Source: Sphingomonadales bacterium (GTDB lineage: Bacteria > Pseudomonadota > Alphaproteobacteria > Sphingomonadales > Kordiimonadaceae). Taken from it: a stretch of 64,000 nucleotides of DNA. Where the stretch lies: assembly GCA_011088215.1 (NCBI GenBank), contig JAALKD010000006.1, forward strand, positions 29,391 to 93,390, in the 5' to 3' direction. A program made the position numbers and the translations under genes. This document shows positions 16,732-25,982 of the stretch, piece after piece. The notes under the pieces were generated by a model, which worked only from the letters and a program-made list of their open reading frames with translations, ran no database searches and was not told the DNA's origin. Each line of letters opens with the position of its first letter. The stretch's first letter is position 1.

Positions 16732-18024
16732 ATGGAAGCAGAGATCCTCGATCAAATAACCGGTTATTTCCTGCAAAGCTGGGCTTGGGTACAAACCAAC
16801 TTTCTTGAGCCCGAGCGATTACTTGAGCTCGTGATCATCGGTGTGGCAATTCTGTCGTCAAACTTCACCTGTAAATGGATACATCACGGCATCCTGCTGG
16901 TAGCAGGTGATCATCCACTGGTCCAAAAAGCTGATCGACGGTTCCTTCATCCGGTTCTGACGGCTCTTATTTCCATATTGCTTATCGTGACCGCGCGACT
17001 GCTGCTTGAGCCCTTCATGGCGACATATTTGTTGAATGTGGCTGCTAGCTTGCTGACGGCTTGGCTGGTGATCAGGTTGGCTGTGGGGCTCCTGGCGAAT
17101 CGCGAGCTGGCGCGCATGATAGCAGGCGGTGCCTGGACACTGGCCGCCCTCAACATAATGGGTTTGCTTGACCCAATTACCACGGTGCTTGACGAGGCGC
17201 AGTTGCCGTTGGGCGAAGTGAATATCAGTATTCTGGATATTCTGACCGGTATTGTCAGCTTCGGCTTCCTGATGTGGTTGGCTTTTGCTCTGTCTGCTTT
17301 GCTGGAACGCCGTCTGGTGAAAGCAGAAGGCGTGCCGCCGAGCATTCGTGCGCTGATGACCAAGCTGGGAAAAATCCTGCTGGTTTCGGTTGCGTTTTTG
17401 ATTTCTCTTAATGCCACCGGCATCGACCTGACGGCTCTTGCGGTCTTTGGTGGTGCGCTGGGCGTTGGTATCGGTTTCGGCCTGCAGAAAGTGGTCGGTA
17501 ACTTTATCTCCGGCATTATCCTGTTGGTGGACCGCTCGATCAAACCGGGTGATGTTATTGAAACCGGCGGTACTTACGGTACCATCAACAGGCTTGCGGC
17601 GCGCTATACGTCGGTGATTACCCGTGACGGTACCGAGTTTCTAATTCCCAATGAAGATATGATTACCCAGCCCGTGACCAATTGGTCACATACCCATAGG
17701 TTGGTACGGCGCAGAATTCCGGTTCAGGTATCCTACCAAAGCGACGTGAAACATGCGATGGATATTATGGTTGAGGCGGCACTTAGCCAATCAAGGGTTT
17801 TAAAAGTGCCGGAGCCCAGAACTCTGATGAAAGGCTTCGGCGAGAGCGGCGTTGACCTGGAATTGCGGCTGTGGATCGAAGACCCGCAGCACGGCGTGTC
17901 CAACATCGCCAGCGACGTTATGATTTCAATTTGGGACAAATTTCACGAGGAGGGCATTGAGTTCCCCTACCCAACCCGTGTTGTCCATGTCAAAAACGGT
18001 GACCTCAAACCGACAAAAGAATGA
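16732..18024 (+). CDS. MscS-family mechanosensitive ion channel
   Basis: A 430-residue inner-membrane channel. Five or more hydrophobic helices fill residues 20-215. The MscS pore helix and following beta domain are recognisable from FGGALGVGIGFGLQKVVGNF (about 237-256), then DRSIKPGDVIETGGTYGTI and the IPNEDMITQPVTNWS segment. The C-terminal alpha/beta domain ends with FPYPTRVVHVKN. Such channels release solutes on osmotic downshock. It follows tadA by 9 bases and is probably co-transcribed. Confidence 0.9.
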   Translation: MEAEILDQITGYFLQSWAWVQTNFLEPERLLELVIIGVAILSSNFTCKWIHHGILLVAGDHPLVQKADRRFLHPVLTALISILLIVTARLLLEPFMATYLLNVAASLLTAWLVIRLAVGLLANRELARMIAGGAWTLAALNIMGLLDPITTVLDEAQLPLGEVNISILDILTGIVSFGFLMWLAFALSALLERRLVKAEGVPPSIRALMTKLGKILLVSVAFLISLNATGIDLTALAVFGGALGVGIGFGLQKVVGNFISGIILLVDRSIKPGDVIETGGTYGTINRLAARYTSVITRDGTEFLIPNEDMITQPVTNWSHTHRLVRRRIPVQVSYQSDVKHAMDIMVEAALSQSRVLKVPEPRTLMKGFGESGVDLELRLWIEDPQHGVSNIASDVMISIWDKFHEEGIEFPYPTRVVHVKNGDLKPTKE

Positions 18025-18063
18025 GTAGGGAGTATCCAACATAGACTGTTAGGGGAGAAGAAA

Positions 18064-18471
18064 ATGTCTATTGGAAAATTTGTTCTTAATGTTGTTGTAG
18101 CGTTTGTCGCGTATGGAGTTTTGTACACTTTGGGTCAAATGGCCTTCGCTGACCAGTTCAGCGCCACGGTGGCTGCCACAAATCCGGAGGGTCTAGGCGC
18201 GCTGGCTTATCATGGTGTGCAAACTATTGTGGTGGTTTGGCTGTTCAACAAAGCCGTTGGTTCTGGTGACATGAAAGCTGGTGCAATGTTCGGCGCGATG
18301 GTTGGTCTTTATTTGTTGGCTTCAGACGCCGTTTGGTTCGAAACGCTGAAAGACTTTCCTGGCGATGCCAGAATGGTTCTGGGTGTAATGCACCTGGTGG
18401 TCGGCGCGATTGTCGGTGTATTGCTCGCTTTCATGCAAGGTAAAGGCTGGGGATCAGCCGCTGAGGCTTAG
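18064..18471 (+). CDS. Small integral membrane protein (135 aa)
   Basis: A 135-residue protein with four predicted membrane helices: FVLNVVVAFVAYGVLY, the YHGVQTIVVVWLF region, MFGAMVGLYLLASDAV and the LVVGAIVGVLLAF region. I do not recognise the family with certainty. It has a good AGGGGAG site 9 bases before the ATG. It follows the MscS gene by 39 bases and converges on the transaminase gene. Confidence 0.7.
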   Translation: MSIGKFVLNVVVAFVAYGVLYTLGQMAFADQFSATVAATNPEGLGALAYHGVQTIVVVWLFNKAVGSGDMKAGAMFGAMVGLYLLASDAVWFETLKDFPGDARMVLGVMHLVVGAIVGVLLAFMQGKGWGSAAEA

Positions 18472-18485
18472 GCGAAGTGAGCCAA

Positions 18486-19340
18486 TTAATTATCAGTAAA
18501 TTTAAAATAGGCGTCGATTAGACGTTTGGCGACGGGTCCAACGGTTCCGTCGCCTATTTTCTCACCGTCTAGTTTGGTGATTGGAGTTGTACAGCTGGTG
18601 GCGCTGGTGATAAATATTTCCCGAGCATTTTTGGCTTGTTCGACGCTGATTTTGGCATCTTTGATGCTGATTTGCAGCTTTTCAGCAATGGTTTTTATGC
18701 GTGCGCGGGTAATTCCACCCAGAATATTGTCAGTTATCGGGCGGGTGACAATGTCACCATCTTCGGTAACCGCCCATATATTTGTGCTACTACCCTCGGT
18801 GATATAGCCGTCGCTGTCGACCAGAACAGCTTCAAAGACACCCGCTTCGCGCGCTGATTGCTTGGCCATAATGTTTGGCAGTAATCCGGTGCTTTTTATA
18901 TCACAGCGCCCCCAGCGATTGTCGGGTTGGGTAATACCGGTCACGCCGGCAAGCGCGCGCTGTAGCACTTTGTCGAAGTCAAACCGTTTGCAGGTTACAA
19001 ACAGCGTTGCTGGAATATCGTTGGCAGGGAAAGCATGGTCCCTGGGGGCCACGCCGCGGGTAACCTGGATGTAAAGAAAGGCATCGGAAAACCGGTTCCT
19101 ACGGATAACTTCGCTCAGCACAACATCCAGTGCCTTGCGGCCCATGGGCGGGGTGATCGCCAGTTCGCCCATCGAGCGCCATAATCGATCCAGGTGCGGC
19201 CCCGCGTCAACCATCTTGCAGCGACGCACCGCGATGCCTTCGTAAACACCGTCTGCGAACTGGAAGCCGCGATCGTTGATATGAACCAAGGCGTCTCGGG
19301 TAGGGACATAGGCACCGTTTACATAGGCGGTTCGTGACAT
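18486..19340 (-). CDS. dat: D-amino-acid transaminase
   Basis: A 284-residue fold-type IV PLP aminotransferase that would interconvert D-alanine and D-glutamate. The PLP lysine is K149 (CDIKSTGLLPN). The D-amino-acid aminotransferase signature R-X-H occurs at R100-D-H102 (VAPRDHAFP), distinguishing it from branched-chain enzymes. EGSSTNIWAV binds the cofactor phosphate side. Length is typical. It lies 12 bases downstream of an MFS transporter gene, with which it is probably co-transcribed. Confidence 0.9.
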   Translation of the reverse strand: MSRTAYVNGAYVPTRDALVHINDRGFQFADGVYEGIAVRRCKMVDAGPHLDRLWRSMGELAITPPMGRKALDVVLSEVIRRNRFSDAFLYIQVTRGVAPRDHAFPANDIPATLFVTCKRFDFDKVLQRALAGVTGITQPDNRWGRCDIKSTGLLPNIMAKQSAREAGVFEAVLVDSDGYITEGSSTNIWAVTEDGDIVTRPITDNILGGITRARIKTIAEKLQISIKDAKISVEQAKNAREIFITSATSCTTPITKLDGEKIGDGTVGPVAKRLIDAYFKFTDN

Positions 19341-19352
19341 TTGCGGTGGTCC

Positions 19353-20573
19353 TTATTGTGGCGCAGGGGGTTGCAAAGGTTTGATCAAGATCATCAACAG
19401 CAATGATGGCAAAATAATAGCGAAAACCGCCGTAGTTAAGGCAGCCAGCCCTAAGGTGATGAAAGGCGCAACCACGGCGGTACCACCAGCGGCGACAGCA
19501 GTTATGAAAAAGATCAACAGAGCTGAGGCACGGTCATCGTCTCCGTCTGCTGCGGACAACGCGCGTACAAACCCGGGGCCGCCGCGCACGCCGAGTCCGA
19601 TGTTTAAAATCCAAAACAGCCCCTTCAGGTGGCCGGCATCATTCGCGCCGAACAAAGCGTACCCAAGCAATACAGTACCGCCCAGCAGCGCGAGAATTGT
19701 GCCTGCCCAAATCACCCGCTCGACACCGTACCATTTAACCAAATGCCCTGACAGGTTGGCAGCAACAATGAAAACCGAAACACCAACGATTCGCATGATG
19801 ATGAAGTCGGCGATGGTGCCACCCATTGTTTCTACAATCACTGCGGGGCCGGAGAAAACGAAGGTCAGTAATCCGCCCAAAACCAGGGCATGTCCTACAG
19901 CATAGCGAAGGTAAGTGGCGTTTTTCAGCAGTTTTTTATAACTGCCTGGGCCGCTGTTTTCCTTGGTGCCGATGCTGGGCAACAACTTGGGTCGAGCCAG
20001 CATTACGGCGCACAGCCCGGCCACCAAAACCGCGGTCAGCGTGAAAGAAGCTTGCCAGCCATATTGGCTGAAAAGCCACGCCCCCAGAATCGGTGCAAGG
20101 CCTGGCGTCAATGCCTCAATACTGCCCATAGCACCGATCGCCCTGATGCTGCCCAGCTCAGAAAATAAACTGCGAATCAAACCCGGTGCCAGCACTGCGG
20201 GCCCGCTCGCTGCTGCGCCCTGCAGGAAGCGGATAATATTCAGCGTTTCGATGGAGGTCGACAGTGATGCTGCCCCTGACGTTATGGCAAAAAGCGCGAG
20301 CGACCCGATAAACAACCGTCGGCGGCCAATGTAACCTGCGAGGCTGCCAAAAACCAATAGCCCGATGGAGGTGCCTGCTACGTATAGTGCCATCACCAGC
20401 TGCGATGCTGCTATTGTAGTGCCAAATATTTCCGGCATGGACGGCACTGCGGGCAATACAAGATCGGTTCCCGCGAGGCCGAGCACCGTACCACTAATAA
20501 TAGCAGCACACGCCAATAAAGCTTGTGCTTTCCCAGGCCTGGAAGATGTTTCGTTTGTGCGTTGCCCAGTCAT
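19353..20573 (-). CDS. MFS transporter, Bcr/CflA-like drug-efflux family
   Basis: A 406-residue major-facilitator protein with about 12 membrane helices. The first helix ends in GTDLVLPAVPSMPEIFG, close to the Bcr/CflA family opening, and the MFS loop motif appears as GSLAGYIGRRRLFIGS after helix 2. It would export small molecules by proton antiport; the substrate is unknown. The neighbouring D-amino-acid transaminase may or may not be functionally linked. Confidence 0.85.
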   Translation of the reverse strand: MTGQRTNETSSRPGKAQALLACAAIISGTVLGLAGTDLVLPAVPSMPEIFGTTIAASQLVMALYVAGTSIGLLVFGSLAGYIGRRRLFIGSLALFAITSGAASLSTSIETLNIIRFLQGAAASGPAVLAPGLIRSLFSELGSIRAIGAMGSIEALTPGLAPILGAWLFSQYGWQASFTLTAVLVAGLCAVMLARPKLLPSIGTKENSGPGSYKKLLKNATYLRYAVGHALVLGGLLTFVFSGPAVIVETMGGTIADFIIMRIVGVSVFIVAANLSGHLVKWYGVERVIWAGTILALLGGTVLLGYALFGANDAGHLKGLFWILNIGLGVRGGPGFVRALSAADGDDDRASALLIFFITAVAAGGTAVVAPFITLGLAALTTAVFAIILPSLLLMILIKPLQPPAPQ

Positions 20574-20655
20574 TAAGAATGCCTGCCTTGCTTTGCCGTT
20601 TGTTAGTGGCCAAGCAATATCTCAAACTAAGGGTCAGGGAAAGCGCTGTATTGGA

Positions 20656-21576
20656 TCAATCCGCAAATTCTTCGGCGTTGCCAGCGGCTTGTTTTTCAAC
20701 GATGCAATCATGAAATTTATGGATCAGTTCCGAGACCGCTTCTGGCGCTTCTTTCTGAGGAAAGTGGCCAATCTCGGGCAGCCTGGCCAGCTTGGCCTTG
20801 GGTGCCAGCTTGGCAAAACCATCAGCCGCGTGAGCACCAGACACCGGGTCAGCAAGGCCGTTGATCATCATCATAGGCAATTTCGCCTCTCGGATTGCAC
20901 CAATCCAGCGCGCTGCATGCTCGCGCCGTTCGGCCATGTAACGAATGCGTCGCGGCATCGCGCTGCGCCCGTTAACGCCCAAAATCACCGGCCACATTTC
21001 GTCCAGCTGATCGCCTTCCGGTTTGGTGTCATTGCCGAAAACGTCTGCTAGACCGTTTAGCATTTTTTTGCGTGGCACGATTTTGGCAAACAGCGGCCCA
21101 AGAGTGCCTGCCAATAGTTTTTGGGCGGCGCGTGGACGGTGCAGGTCGGGGATGATGCCGCCGTTCAGGAAAATTATGCTTTTGATCTTGAAAGACAGCG
21201 CGCTTTCATTGTGCCGTGCTAACAGTTCTTGCGCTACCGTGTCGCCTAGGTCGTGCGCCACGATATGGGCATCTGGCATGTTGCGATGCTTCATCAGCGC
21301 TTCGATCATGTCAGCCTGCTCGACAACCGAACAGGGTTTCTTGCTGGCGTTTAGTGACAGGCCGTAATCCAACAAGTCAGGTAGGATCATGTGAAAGCGA
21401 TTGACGAAGTTGCGCGAAATCCAGCACCAGTCCCAGGACGATGTTGGGAAGCCGTGGATCATCAATAAGGGCTCGCCTTCGCCGCCACGTTGATAGTGAA
21501 CATGGTGGTCGCGCCATTCGAAGTATTTGCCGCATTGGCACCATTTCGCATAAGAAATGGGCGCTGGTTCAATCAT
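20656..21576 (-). CDS. Alpha/beta hydrolase resembling the MEST (PEG1) family
   Basis: A 306-residue alpha/beta-hydrolase. The oxyanion segment is MIHGFPTSSWDW (about residues 39-50). The nucleophile is D109 in VAHDLGDTVAQELL, an aspartate as in haloalkane dehalogenases and epoxide hydrolases, and the catalytic histidine is in EIGHFPQKEAP (about residue 283). The stretch HDLGDTVAQELLARHN and following LNGGIIPDLHRP closely recall the vertebrate imprinted protein MEST, whose substrate is not settled. This assignment is from memory of the family. It lies upstream of the MFS/dat pair on the same strand with an 82-base gap. Confidence 0.8.
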   Translation of the reverse strand: MIEPAPISYAKWCQCGKYFEWRDHHVHYQRGGEGEPLLMIHGFPTSSWDWCWISRNFVNRFHMILPDLLDYGLSLNASKKPCSVVEQADMIEALMKHRNMPDAHIVAHDLGDTVAQELLARHNESALSFKIKSIIFLNGGIIPDLHRPRAAQKLLAGTLGPLFAKIVPRKKMLNGLADVFGNDTKPEGDQLDEMWPVILGVNGRSAMPRRIRYMAERREHAARWIGAIREAKLPMMMINGLADPVSGAHAADGFAKLAPKAKLARLPEIGHFPQKEAPEAVSELIHKFHDCIVEKQAAGNAEEFAD

Positions 21577-21613
21577 TTATTTGTCCACTCAACCTTGATG
21601 GTTGGCATCTTGT

Positions 21614-21739
21614 TCAGGATTTGCGGCGGTTGCGGCGATAAAAATGCGGGGGTTTGTCACTGGTCCATTTGACAAAGGTCCGAATATCATCGTTTGCCAA
21701 CAACGCTTCAATCAATAAGGTCGCGTGCCAACTGTTCAT
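21614..21739 (-). CDS. Possible 41-residue basic small protein
   Basis: A short frame encoding MNSWHATLLIEALLANDDIR followed by a basic tail ending FYRRNRRKS. It lies directly upstream of the MEST-like hydrolase on the same strand, 37 bases away. No strong Shine-Dalgarno site and no family; it is listed because the composition looks protein-like. Confidence 0.25.
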   Translation of the reverse strand: MNSWHATLLIEALLANDDIRTFVKWTSDKPPHFYRRNRRKS

Positions 21740-22017
21740 CGTTAAGTAGGGCGTGAACCTTGCAGTGGCAAATCGTACGTAATGTAACTATCTTGAATTG
21801 GTTGTGCGGTTGGGAAATAAGGCGCTGTTTTTACATCGGTTTTTCAAATGCCCTGTTGTGCAGCAGGCGCAAATTTATTCCTGAATTGTTTTTGGTATTG
21901 TCCGGGACAAGGGGAATTTCCGGCAACTTCGTCATTGTTACTTGCGGCTCTCAAATATGTGGCATATTCACTAATTATAGTATCCTGTGTCCCTCACAAA
22001 AACGAAAAGAAATCGTA
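21740..22017. other. Intergenic region before threonine synthase
   Basis: An AT-leaning divergent promoter region between the hydrolase unit and thrC. The thrC reading frame stays open across it, but the residues encoded before 22018 are unlike any threonine synthase N-terminus. No hairpin terminator or known riboswitch was recognised. Confidence 0.4.
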
Positions 22018-23241
22018 GTGCCAAAGTCATATATCACTCATCTTGAATGCAGCATAACAGGACGTGCCGATTATAAAGCGGGTGCTGTGCACGGTCTATC
22101 GGAAGCGGGCAGGCCACTAATGGCACGCTATGATCTGGAGGGGCTGAAAAAGGAAGCGGACCGCGACGAAATTTGGGACCGCCCTGGCGGCTTCTGGAAA
22201 TGGCGTGAATTGTTGCCTGTACAAAAAGACGAAAATGTCATTGCACTGGGCGAGACATCAACGCCGATTTTGGCCTGCGCTAAAACCGCTACGCTTGTAG
22301 GCCACGACGGCGAGCTGATGGTGAAAGATGAAGGCCGATTGCCGACAGCAAGCTTTAAGGCACGCGGCCTTGGTGTTGCTGTTTCCATGTCGAAGGAACT
22401 TGGCCTGAACAGGTTGGCGATGCCTACCAACGGAAACGCTGGATCGGCACTGGCGGCCTATGCAAGCCGCGCAAATATGGAAACTTTCATTTTCTGCCCG
22501 GACGAAACGCCATTGATCAACGTGACAGAGACATCGCTGCAGGGCGGTAAAATATGGCGGGTTAACGGCATGATCGATGATTGCGGCAAAATCGTTGCGG
22601 CAGGCAAGGAAAGCATGGGTTGGTTTGACCTTTCTACACTGAAAGAACCCTACCGGCTGGAGGGCAAGAAAACTCTTGGCCTTGAACTCGCTGCGCAATA
22701 TGGATGGGAACTGCCGGATGTTATTTTCTTCCCCACTGGTGGCGGCACTGCGGTTGTTGGCATGTGGAAAGCGTTCGATGAAATGGAAGCACTGGGCTGG
22801 ATCGGGCCTAAGCGTCCAAAGATGATTGTAGTGCAGTCGCATGGCTGCGCGCCGCTGGCACGCGCCTACGACGCTGGTGAAAAGCACGCGGCGCGCTGGG
22901 AGAACGCGGCCACTTTGGCATCGGGCATACGAGTGCCGCAGGCGGTGGGCGACTTTATCGTGCTCGACATTGCGCGCGCGTCCGGCGGCAGGGTTGTTGC
23001 GGTTGACGATGATGAGCTGATGGAATTGTGGGGCGAAAGTAGCAGACTCGAAGGCATGTTGCTGTGCCCAGAAGGTGCGGCTGCCCTGTTGGCACTTAAA
23101 AACGGTGCTCGTGAGGGTTGGATCGCGCCCGATGACAAGGTGCTTGTGGTTAACAGCGGCAACGGTTTGAAATACGAGATGCCAGACATCGCCGGTGCGC
23201 TGGATATTTCAAAGCCAATTGATTTTGATGCACTAACTTAA
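22018..23241 (+). CDS. thrC: Threonine synthase (fold-type II PLP enzyme)
   Basis: A 407-residue PLP enzyme converting O-phosphohomoserine to threonine. It is the short, archaeal/plant-like type. The GTG start gives the family N-terminus MPKSYITHLECSITG, with two cysteines and a small zinc-finger-like entry region, followed by HGLSEAGRPLMARYDL. The PLP lysine is K114 in PTASFKARG, and the phosphate loop is PTNGNAGSA; FPTGGGTAV closes the cofactor site. The upstream open frame to 21760 is not coding. A purine-rich AAAAGAAA precedes the GTG. A pyridoxal enzyme with different specificity cannot be excluded because PTNGNAG differs from the commoner SSGNTGA. Confidence 0.85.
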   Translation: MPKSYITHLECSITGRADYKAGAVHGLSEAGRPLMARYDLEGLKKEADRDEIWDRPGGFWKWRELLPVQKDENVIALGETSTPILACAKTATLVGHDGELMVKDEGRLPTASFKARGLGVAVSMSKELGLNRLAMPTNGNAGSALAAYASRANMETFIFCPDETPLINVTETSLQGGKIWRVNGMIDDCGKIVAAGKESMGWFDLSTLKEPYRLEGKKTLGLELAAQYGWELPDVIFFPTGGGTAVVGMWKAFDEMEALGWIGPKRPKMIVVQSHGCAPLARAYDAGEKHAARWENAATLASGIRVPQAVGDFIVLDIARASGGRVVAVDDDELMELWGESSRLEGMLLCPEGAAALLALKNGAREGWIAPDDKVLVVNSGNGLKYEMPDIAGALDISKPIDFDALT

Positions 23242-23340
23242 GTGCGCTTGTCTGGTCTTGTATGTCAGGCTAGTCTTATGAAGGAATTACGTTATTGGCA
23301 TGGTGGATGCCGATGCAAGTGGGGAAGGTGGGCCGCTATT

Positions 23341-25971
23341 ATGCGTGAACAAACAAATTTCAAATCATTGTCGGGGATTGGTTTCCTGATTGCCGGTGTT
23401 TTAGCGGTGTTGGCAGGGCCAACGGTGGCCGTTGCCGAGCCACTAGAGTATTTTCTGGTAGACGGTGTGTCTTATGACCAAACGGTTCTGAAGCCAACCG
23501 AGGTTTTGGGCCACGACATCGGGGACCAACCGGCACGCCATGATTTGATGGTTAGCTACATTCGCCAGCTCGCAGATAATAATCCGCGCATGAATGCAGA
23601 AGTAATTGGCTATAGCCACGAAAATCGCCCGATCCTGTTCATAACGGTCAGTTCGCCCGAGAATCTGGCACGCCTCGACAGTATTAAGGCTAATCATTTG
23701 TTGCGCAGTGACCCAGCGCGCACTGCCGAGGCATCCGACGATTTACCTGTTGTAACCTGGGTGAATTACGGCGTTCACGGCGCTGAAGCCAGTGGCATGG
23801 ATTCCGCGCTACCAACCCTGTACCATCTGGCCGCGGCGCAGGACGCCGCAACTCGCTCGCAGCTAGATAACAGCGTCATTTTGATAACGGCTGTGTTCAA
23901 CCCTGACGGCCATTCACGGCGTATTAGCTGGATTAGCCAATATGGGTCTGATGTGCGCATCACTGATCCTGCCCACGAGATTCACCACCAATATTGGCCC
24001 GGCGGTCGCACCAACCATTACTGGTTTGACCTGAACCGCCAATGGTTGCTGCAAACCCAGCCGGAAAGCCGGGCATGGCTGACCAAGTGGCACGAATGGC
24101 GCCCGCAGGTGTCGGCGGACATGCATGAAATGGGTGGCAACAGCACGTATTATTTCCATCCGGGTGTACCAACACGCAAATACCCGTTGGTACCGTCGAA
24201 GGCACGCGAACTGCTGGTAGAAATTGCTGATTTCCATCGATCGTTTATGGACAGCGAGGGAAAACTGTATTTTTCCGAAGAGGGTTTCGATAATTATTAT
24301 GTGGGCAAGGGCTCAACCTACCCGCAGATCAACGGGTCACTTGGTATTTTGTTTGAAGCCGGTGCACAGATGGGTATTGCCCGCGAAAGCGCACAGGGTA
24401 TTAAAACGTTCGCTAACAACATTCGCACCCATTCCCGCACCAGTCTGACAACCATTGAAGGCGCCGCGGAAATGCGGCTGAAGCTGCATGCTTTCCAGCG
24501 TGAATTTTACCGCGAGGCAGCAGGTCTTGCGCGCGCCGACAGGGTGAAGGCCTATGTGTTTCGTGCGCTGGAAGACCCGACACGGGTGAACATGTTTCTT
24601 GACTTGCTGGCTCGTCACCGGGTGGAAGTGCACCAGGTTTCGGGTTCTGTGCGCGCAGGCGACAAGACATATGGTGAAGACAGTTTCATTGTTAATTTGA
24701 ACCAGGCGCAGTACCGCATGGCCAAGGCTTTGTTTAATCGCATTACCGAGTTTCCCGATAAAGTATTTTATGATGTTTCGGGTTGGACCATGCCGCTGGC
24801 TTACGGCTTGGAGTATGACGAAGTAACAACGAACCCGCGCGGCAAGATGGGTGCGCCTGCACAAGCTAGTTTTGCAGCAGCCAGCGCGCCAGAGCGCGCG
24901 CCTTATGCTTATGTGTTCCGCTGGTCGGATTATTACGCGCCGCGTGCGGTCAACAGACTGCTGTCCGCTGGCGTCATGGCGAGAGTGGCAAAGAACCCGA
25001 TCAGCGTGCAAACAACGCGCGGGCTCGTGGCGTTTGAACGCGGAACAATCATTGTGCCGCGTGATCTGCAAACCGTGTCACTGGATACTATACACGGTAT
25101 TATGGAACAGATAGCGGTGGAGGATGGCATTACCGTGCATGCTGCCACATCAGGTCATACTGTGCAGGCAGGTTCTGATTTGGGCGGTCGCAATTCGGTG
25201 TCTGATTTAAAAGCGCCTAAAATACTGCTGATAACTGGTCCTGGGTTGACACCCTACGATGCGGGCGAGGTATGGCATTTGCTGGACCACCGGATGAAAA
25301 TACCAGTGACCATGGTGCGCAAGGAGCGGCTGAGTCGCATTGATCTAACGCGCTACAGCCACATGATTTTAGTGGGCGGAAGCGGCGGTCGGTTGTCTTC
25401 CACTATGGCTGATACGGTGGAAGACTGGGTTAAAGCAGGCGGTACTTTTATCGCCCACCGGCATGGTGCCAACTGGGCGGCGAAAAAGCTGTTCGCATCG
25501 AAATCAAAGAAGAAGAAGTCTGATGATGACACGATGCCACGGCTTTCATATGCAGTAAAAGGCCAGAAGGATGCCGAACATGTGATCGGTGGGGCGCTGT
25601 TTGAGAGTGATCTGGATATTACTCACCCACTGGGCTTTGGTTTTGTGCGTCGGCTTGTGACCACTAACCGCAATACCAGTTATGTATTGCCGACGCCGAA
25701 GGATCCGTACGCGCAAGTGGCGGTTTATACCGAGCAGCCGCTGCTGTCAGGCTATGCTTCTGGCAAGCGTATCAACCAGATCAAGGGTACGCCGATGATG
25801 ACCGCAGAGCGGCGCGGCGCGGGATCGGTTATTCTGTTTGCTGATAATCCCAACTTCCGGGCTACGTATGTGGGAGCAGAAAAACTGTTTCTGAATGCAT
25901 TGTTTTTCTCAACCGCCTTTGATCGTTCGCGCGGCGATGAAGACGCTGAGGCGCAGGCTATCGAAGAATAG
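23341..25971 (+). CDS. Secreted M14 zinc carboxypeptidase-like protein (876 aa)
   Basis: A large exported metallopeptidase. The signal peptide (LIAGVLAVLAGPTVAVA) is followed by an M14 domain: the first zinc ligands H146 and E149 lie in VHGAEASGMD, WFDLNRQW supplies substrate-binding Asn/Arg, and ADMHEMGG holds the later histidine. The region after about residue 550 resembles a glutamine-amidotransferase-like alpha/beta domain (ILLITGPGL, LVGGSGGRL) seen in long M14 proteins. It probably trims peptides in the periplasm. The frame is open to 23242, but ATG 23341 gives the cleanest signal peptide. It converges on the solute-binding gene. Confidence 0.85.
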   Translation: MREQTNFKSLSGIGFLIAGVLAVLAGPTVAVAEPLEYFLVDGVSYDQTVLKPTEVLGHDIGDQPARHDLMVSYIRQLADNNPRMNAEVIGYSHENRPILFITVSSPENLARLDSIKANHLLRSDPARTAEASDDLPVVTWVNYGVHGAEASGMDSALPTLYHLAAAQDAATRSQLDNSVILITAVFNPDGHSRRISWISQYGSDVRITDPAHEIHHQYWPGGRTNHYWFDLNRQWLLQTQPESRAWLTKWHEWRPQVSADMHEMGGNSTYYFHPGVPTRKYPLVPSKARELLVEIADFHRSFMDSEGKLYFSEEGFDNYYVGKGSTYPQINGSLGILFEAGAQMGIARESAQGIKTFANNIRTHSRTSLTTIEGAAEMRLKLHAFQREFYREAAGLARADRVKAYVFRALEDPTRVNMFLDLLARHRVEVHQVSGSVRAGDKTYGEDSFIVNLNQAQYRMAKALFNRITEFPDKVFYDVSGWTMPLAYGLEYDEVTTNPRGKMGAPAQASFAAASAPERAPYAYVFRWSDYYAPRAVNRLLSAGVMARVAKNPISVQTTRGLVAFERGTIIVPRDLQTVSLDTIHGIMEQIAVEDGITVHAATSGHTVQAGSDLGGRNSVSDLKAPKILLITGPGLTPYDAGEVWHLLDHRMKIPVTMVRKERLSRIDLTRYSHMILVGGSGGRLSSTMADTVEDWVKAGGTFIAHRHGANWAAKKLFASKSKKKKSDDDTMPRLSYAVKGQKDAEHVIGGALFESDLDITHPLGFGFVRRLVTTNRNTSYVLPTPKDPYAQVAVYTEQPLLSGYASGKRINQIKGTPMMTAERRGAGSVILFADNPNFRATYVGAEKLFLNALFFSTAFDRSRGDEDAEAQAIEE

Positions 25972-25982
25972 GGTAGCAGCGA

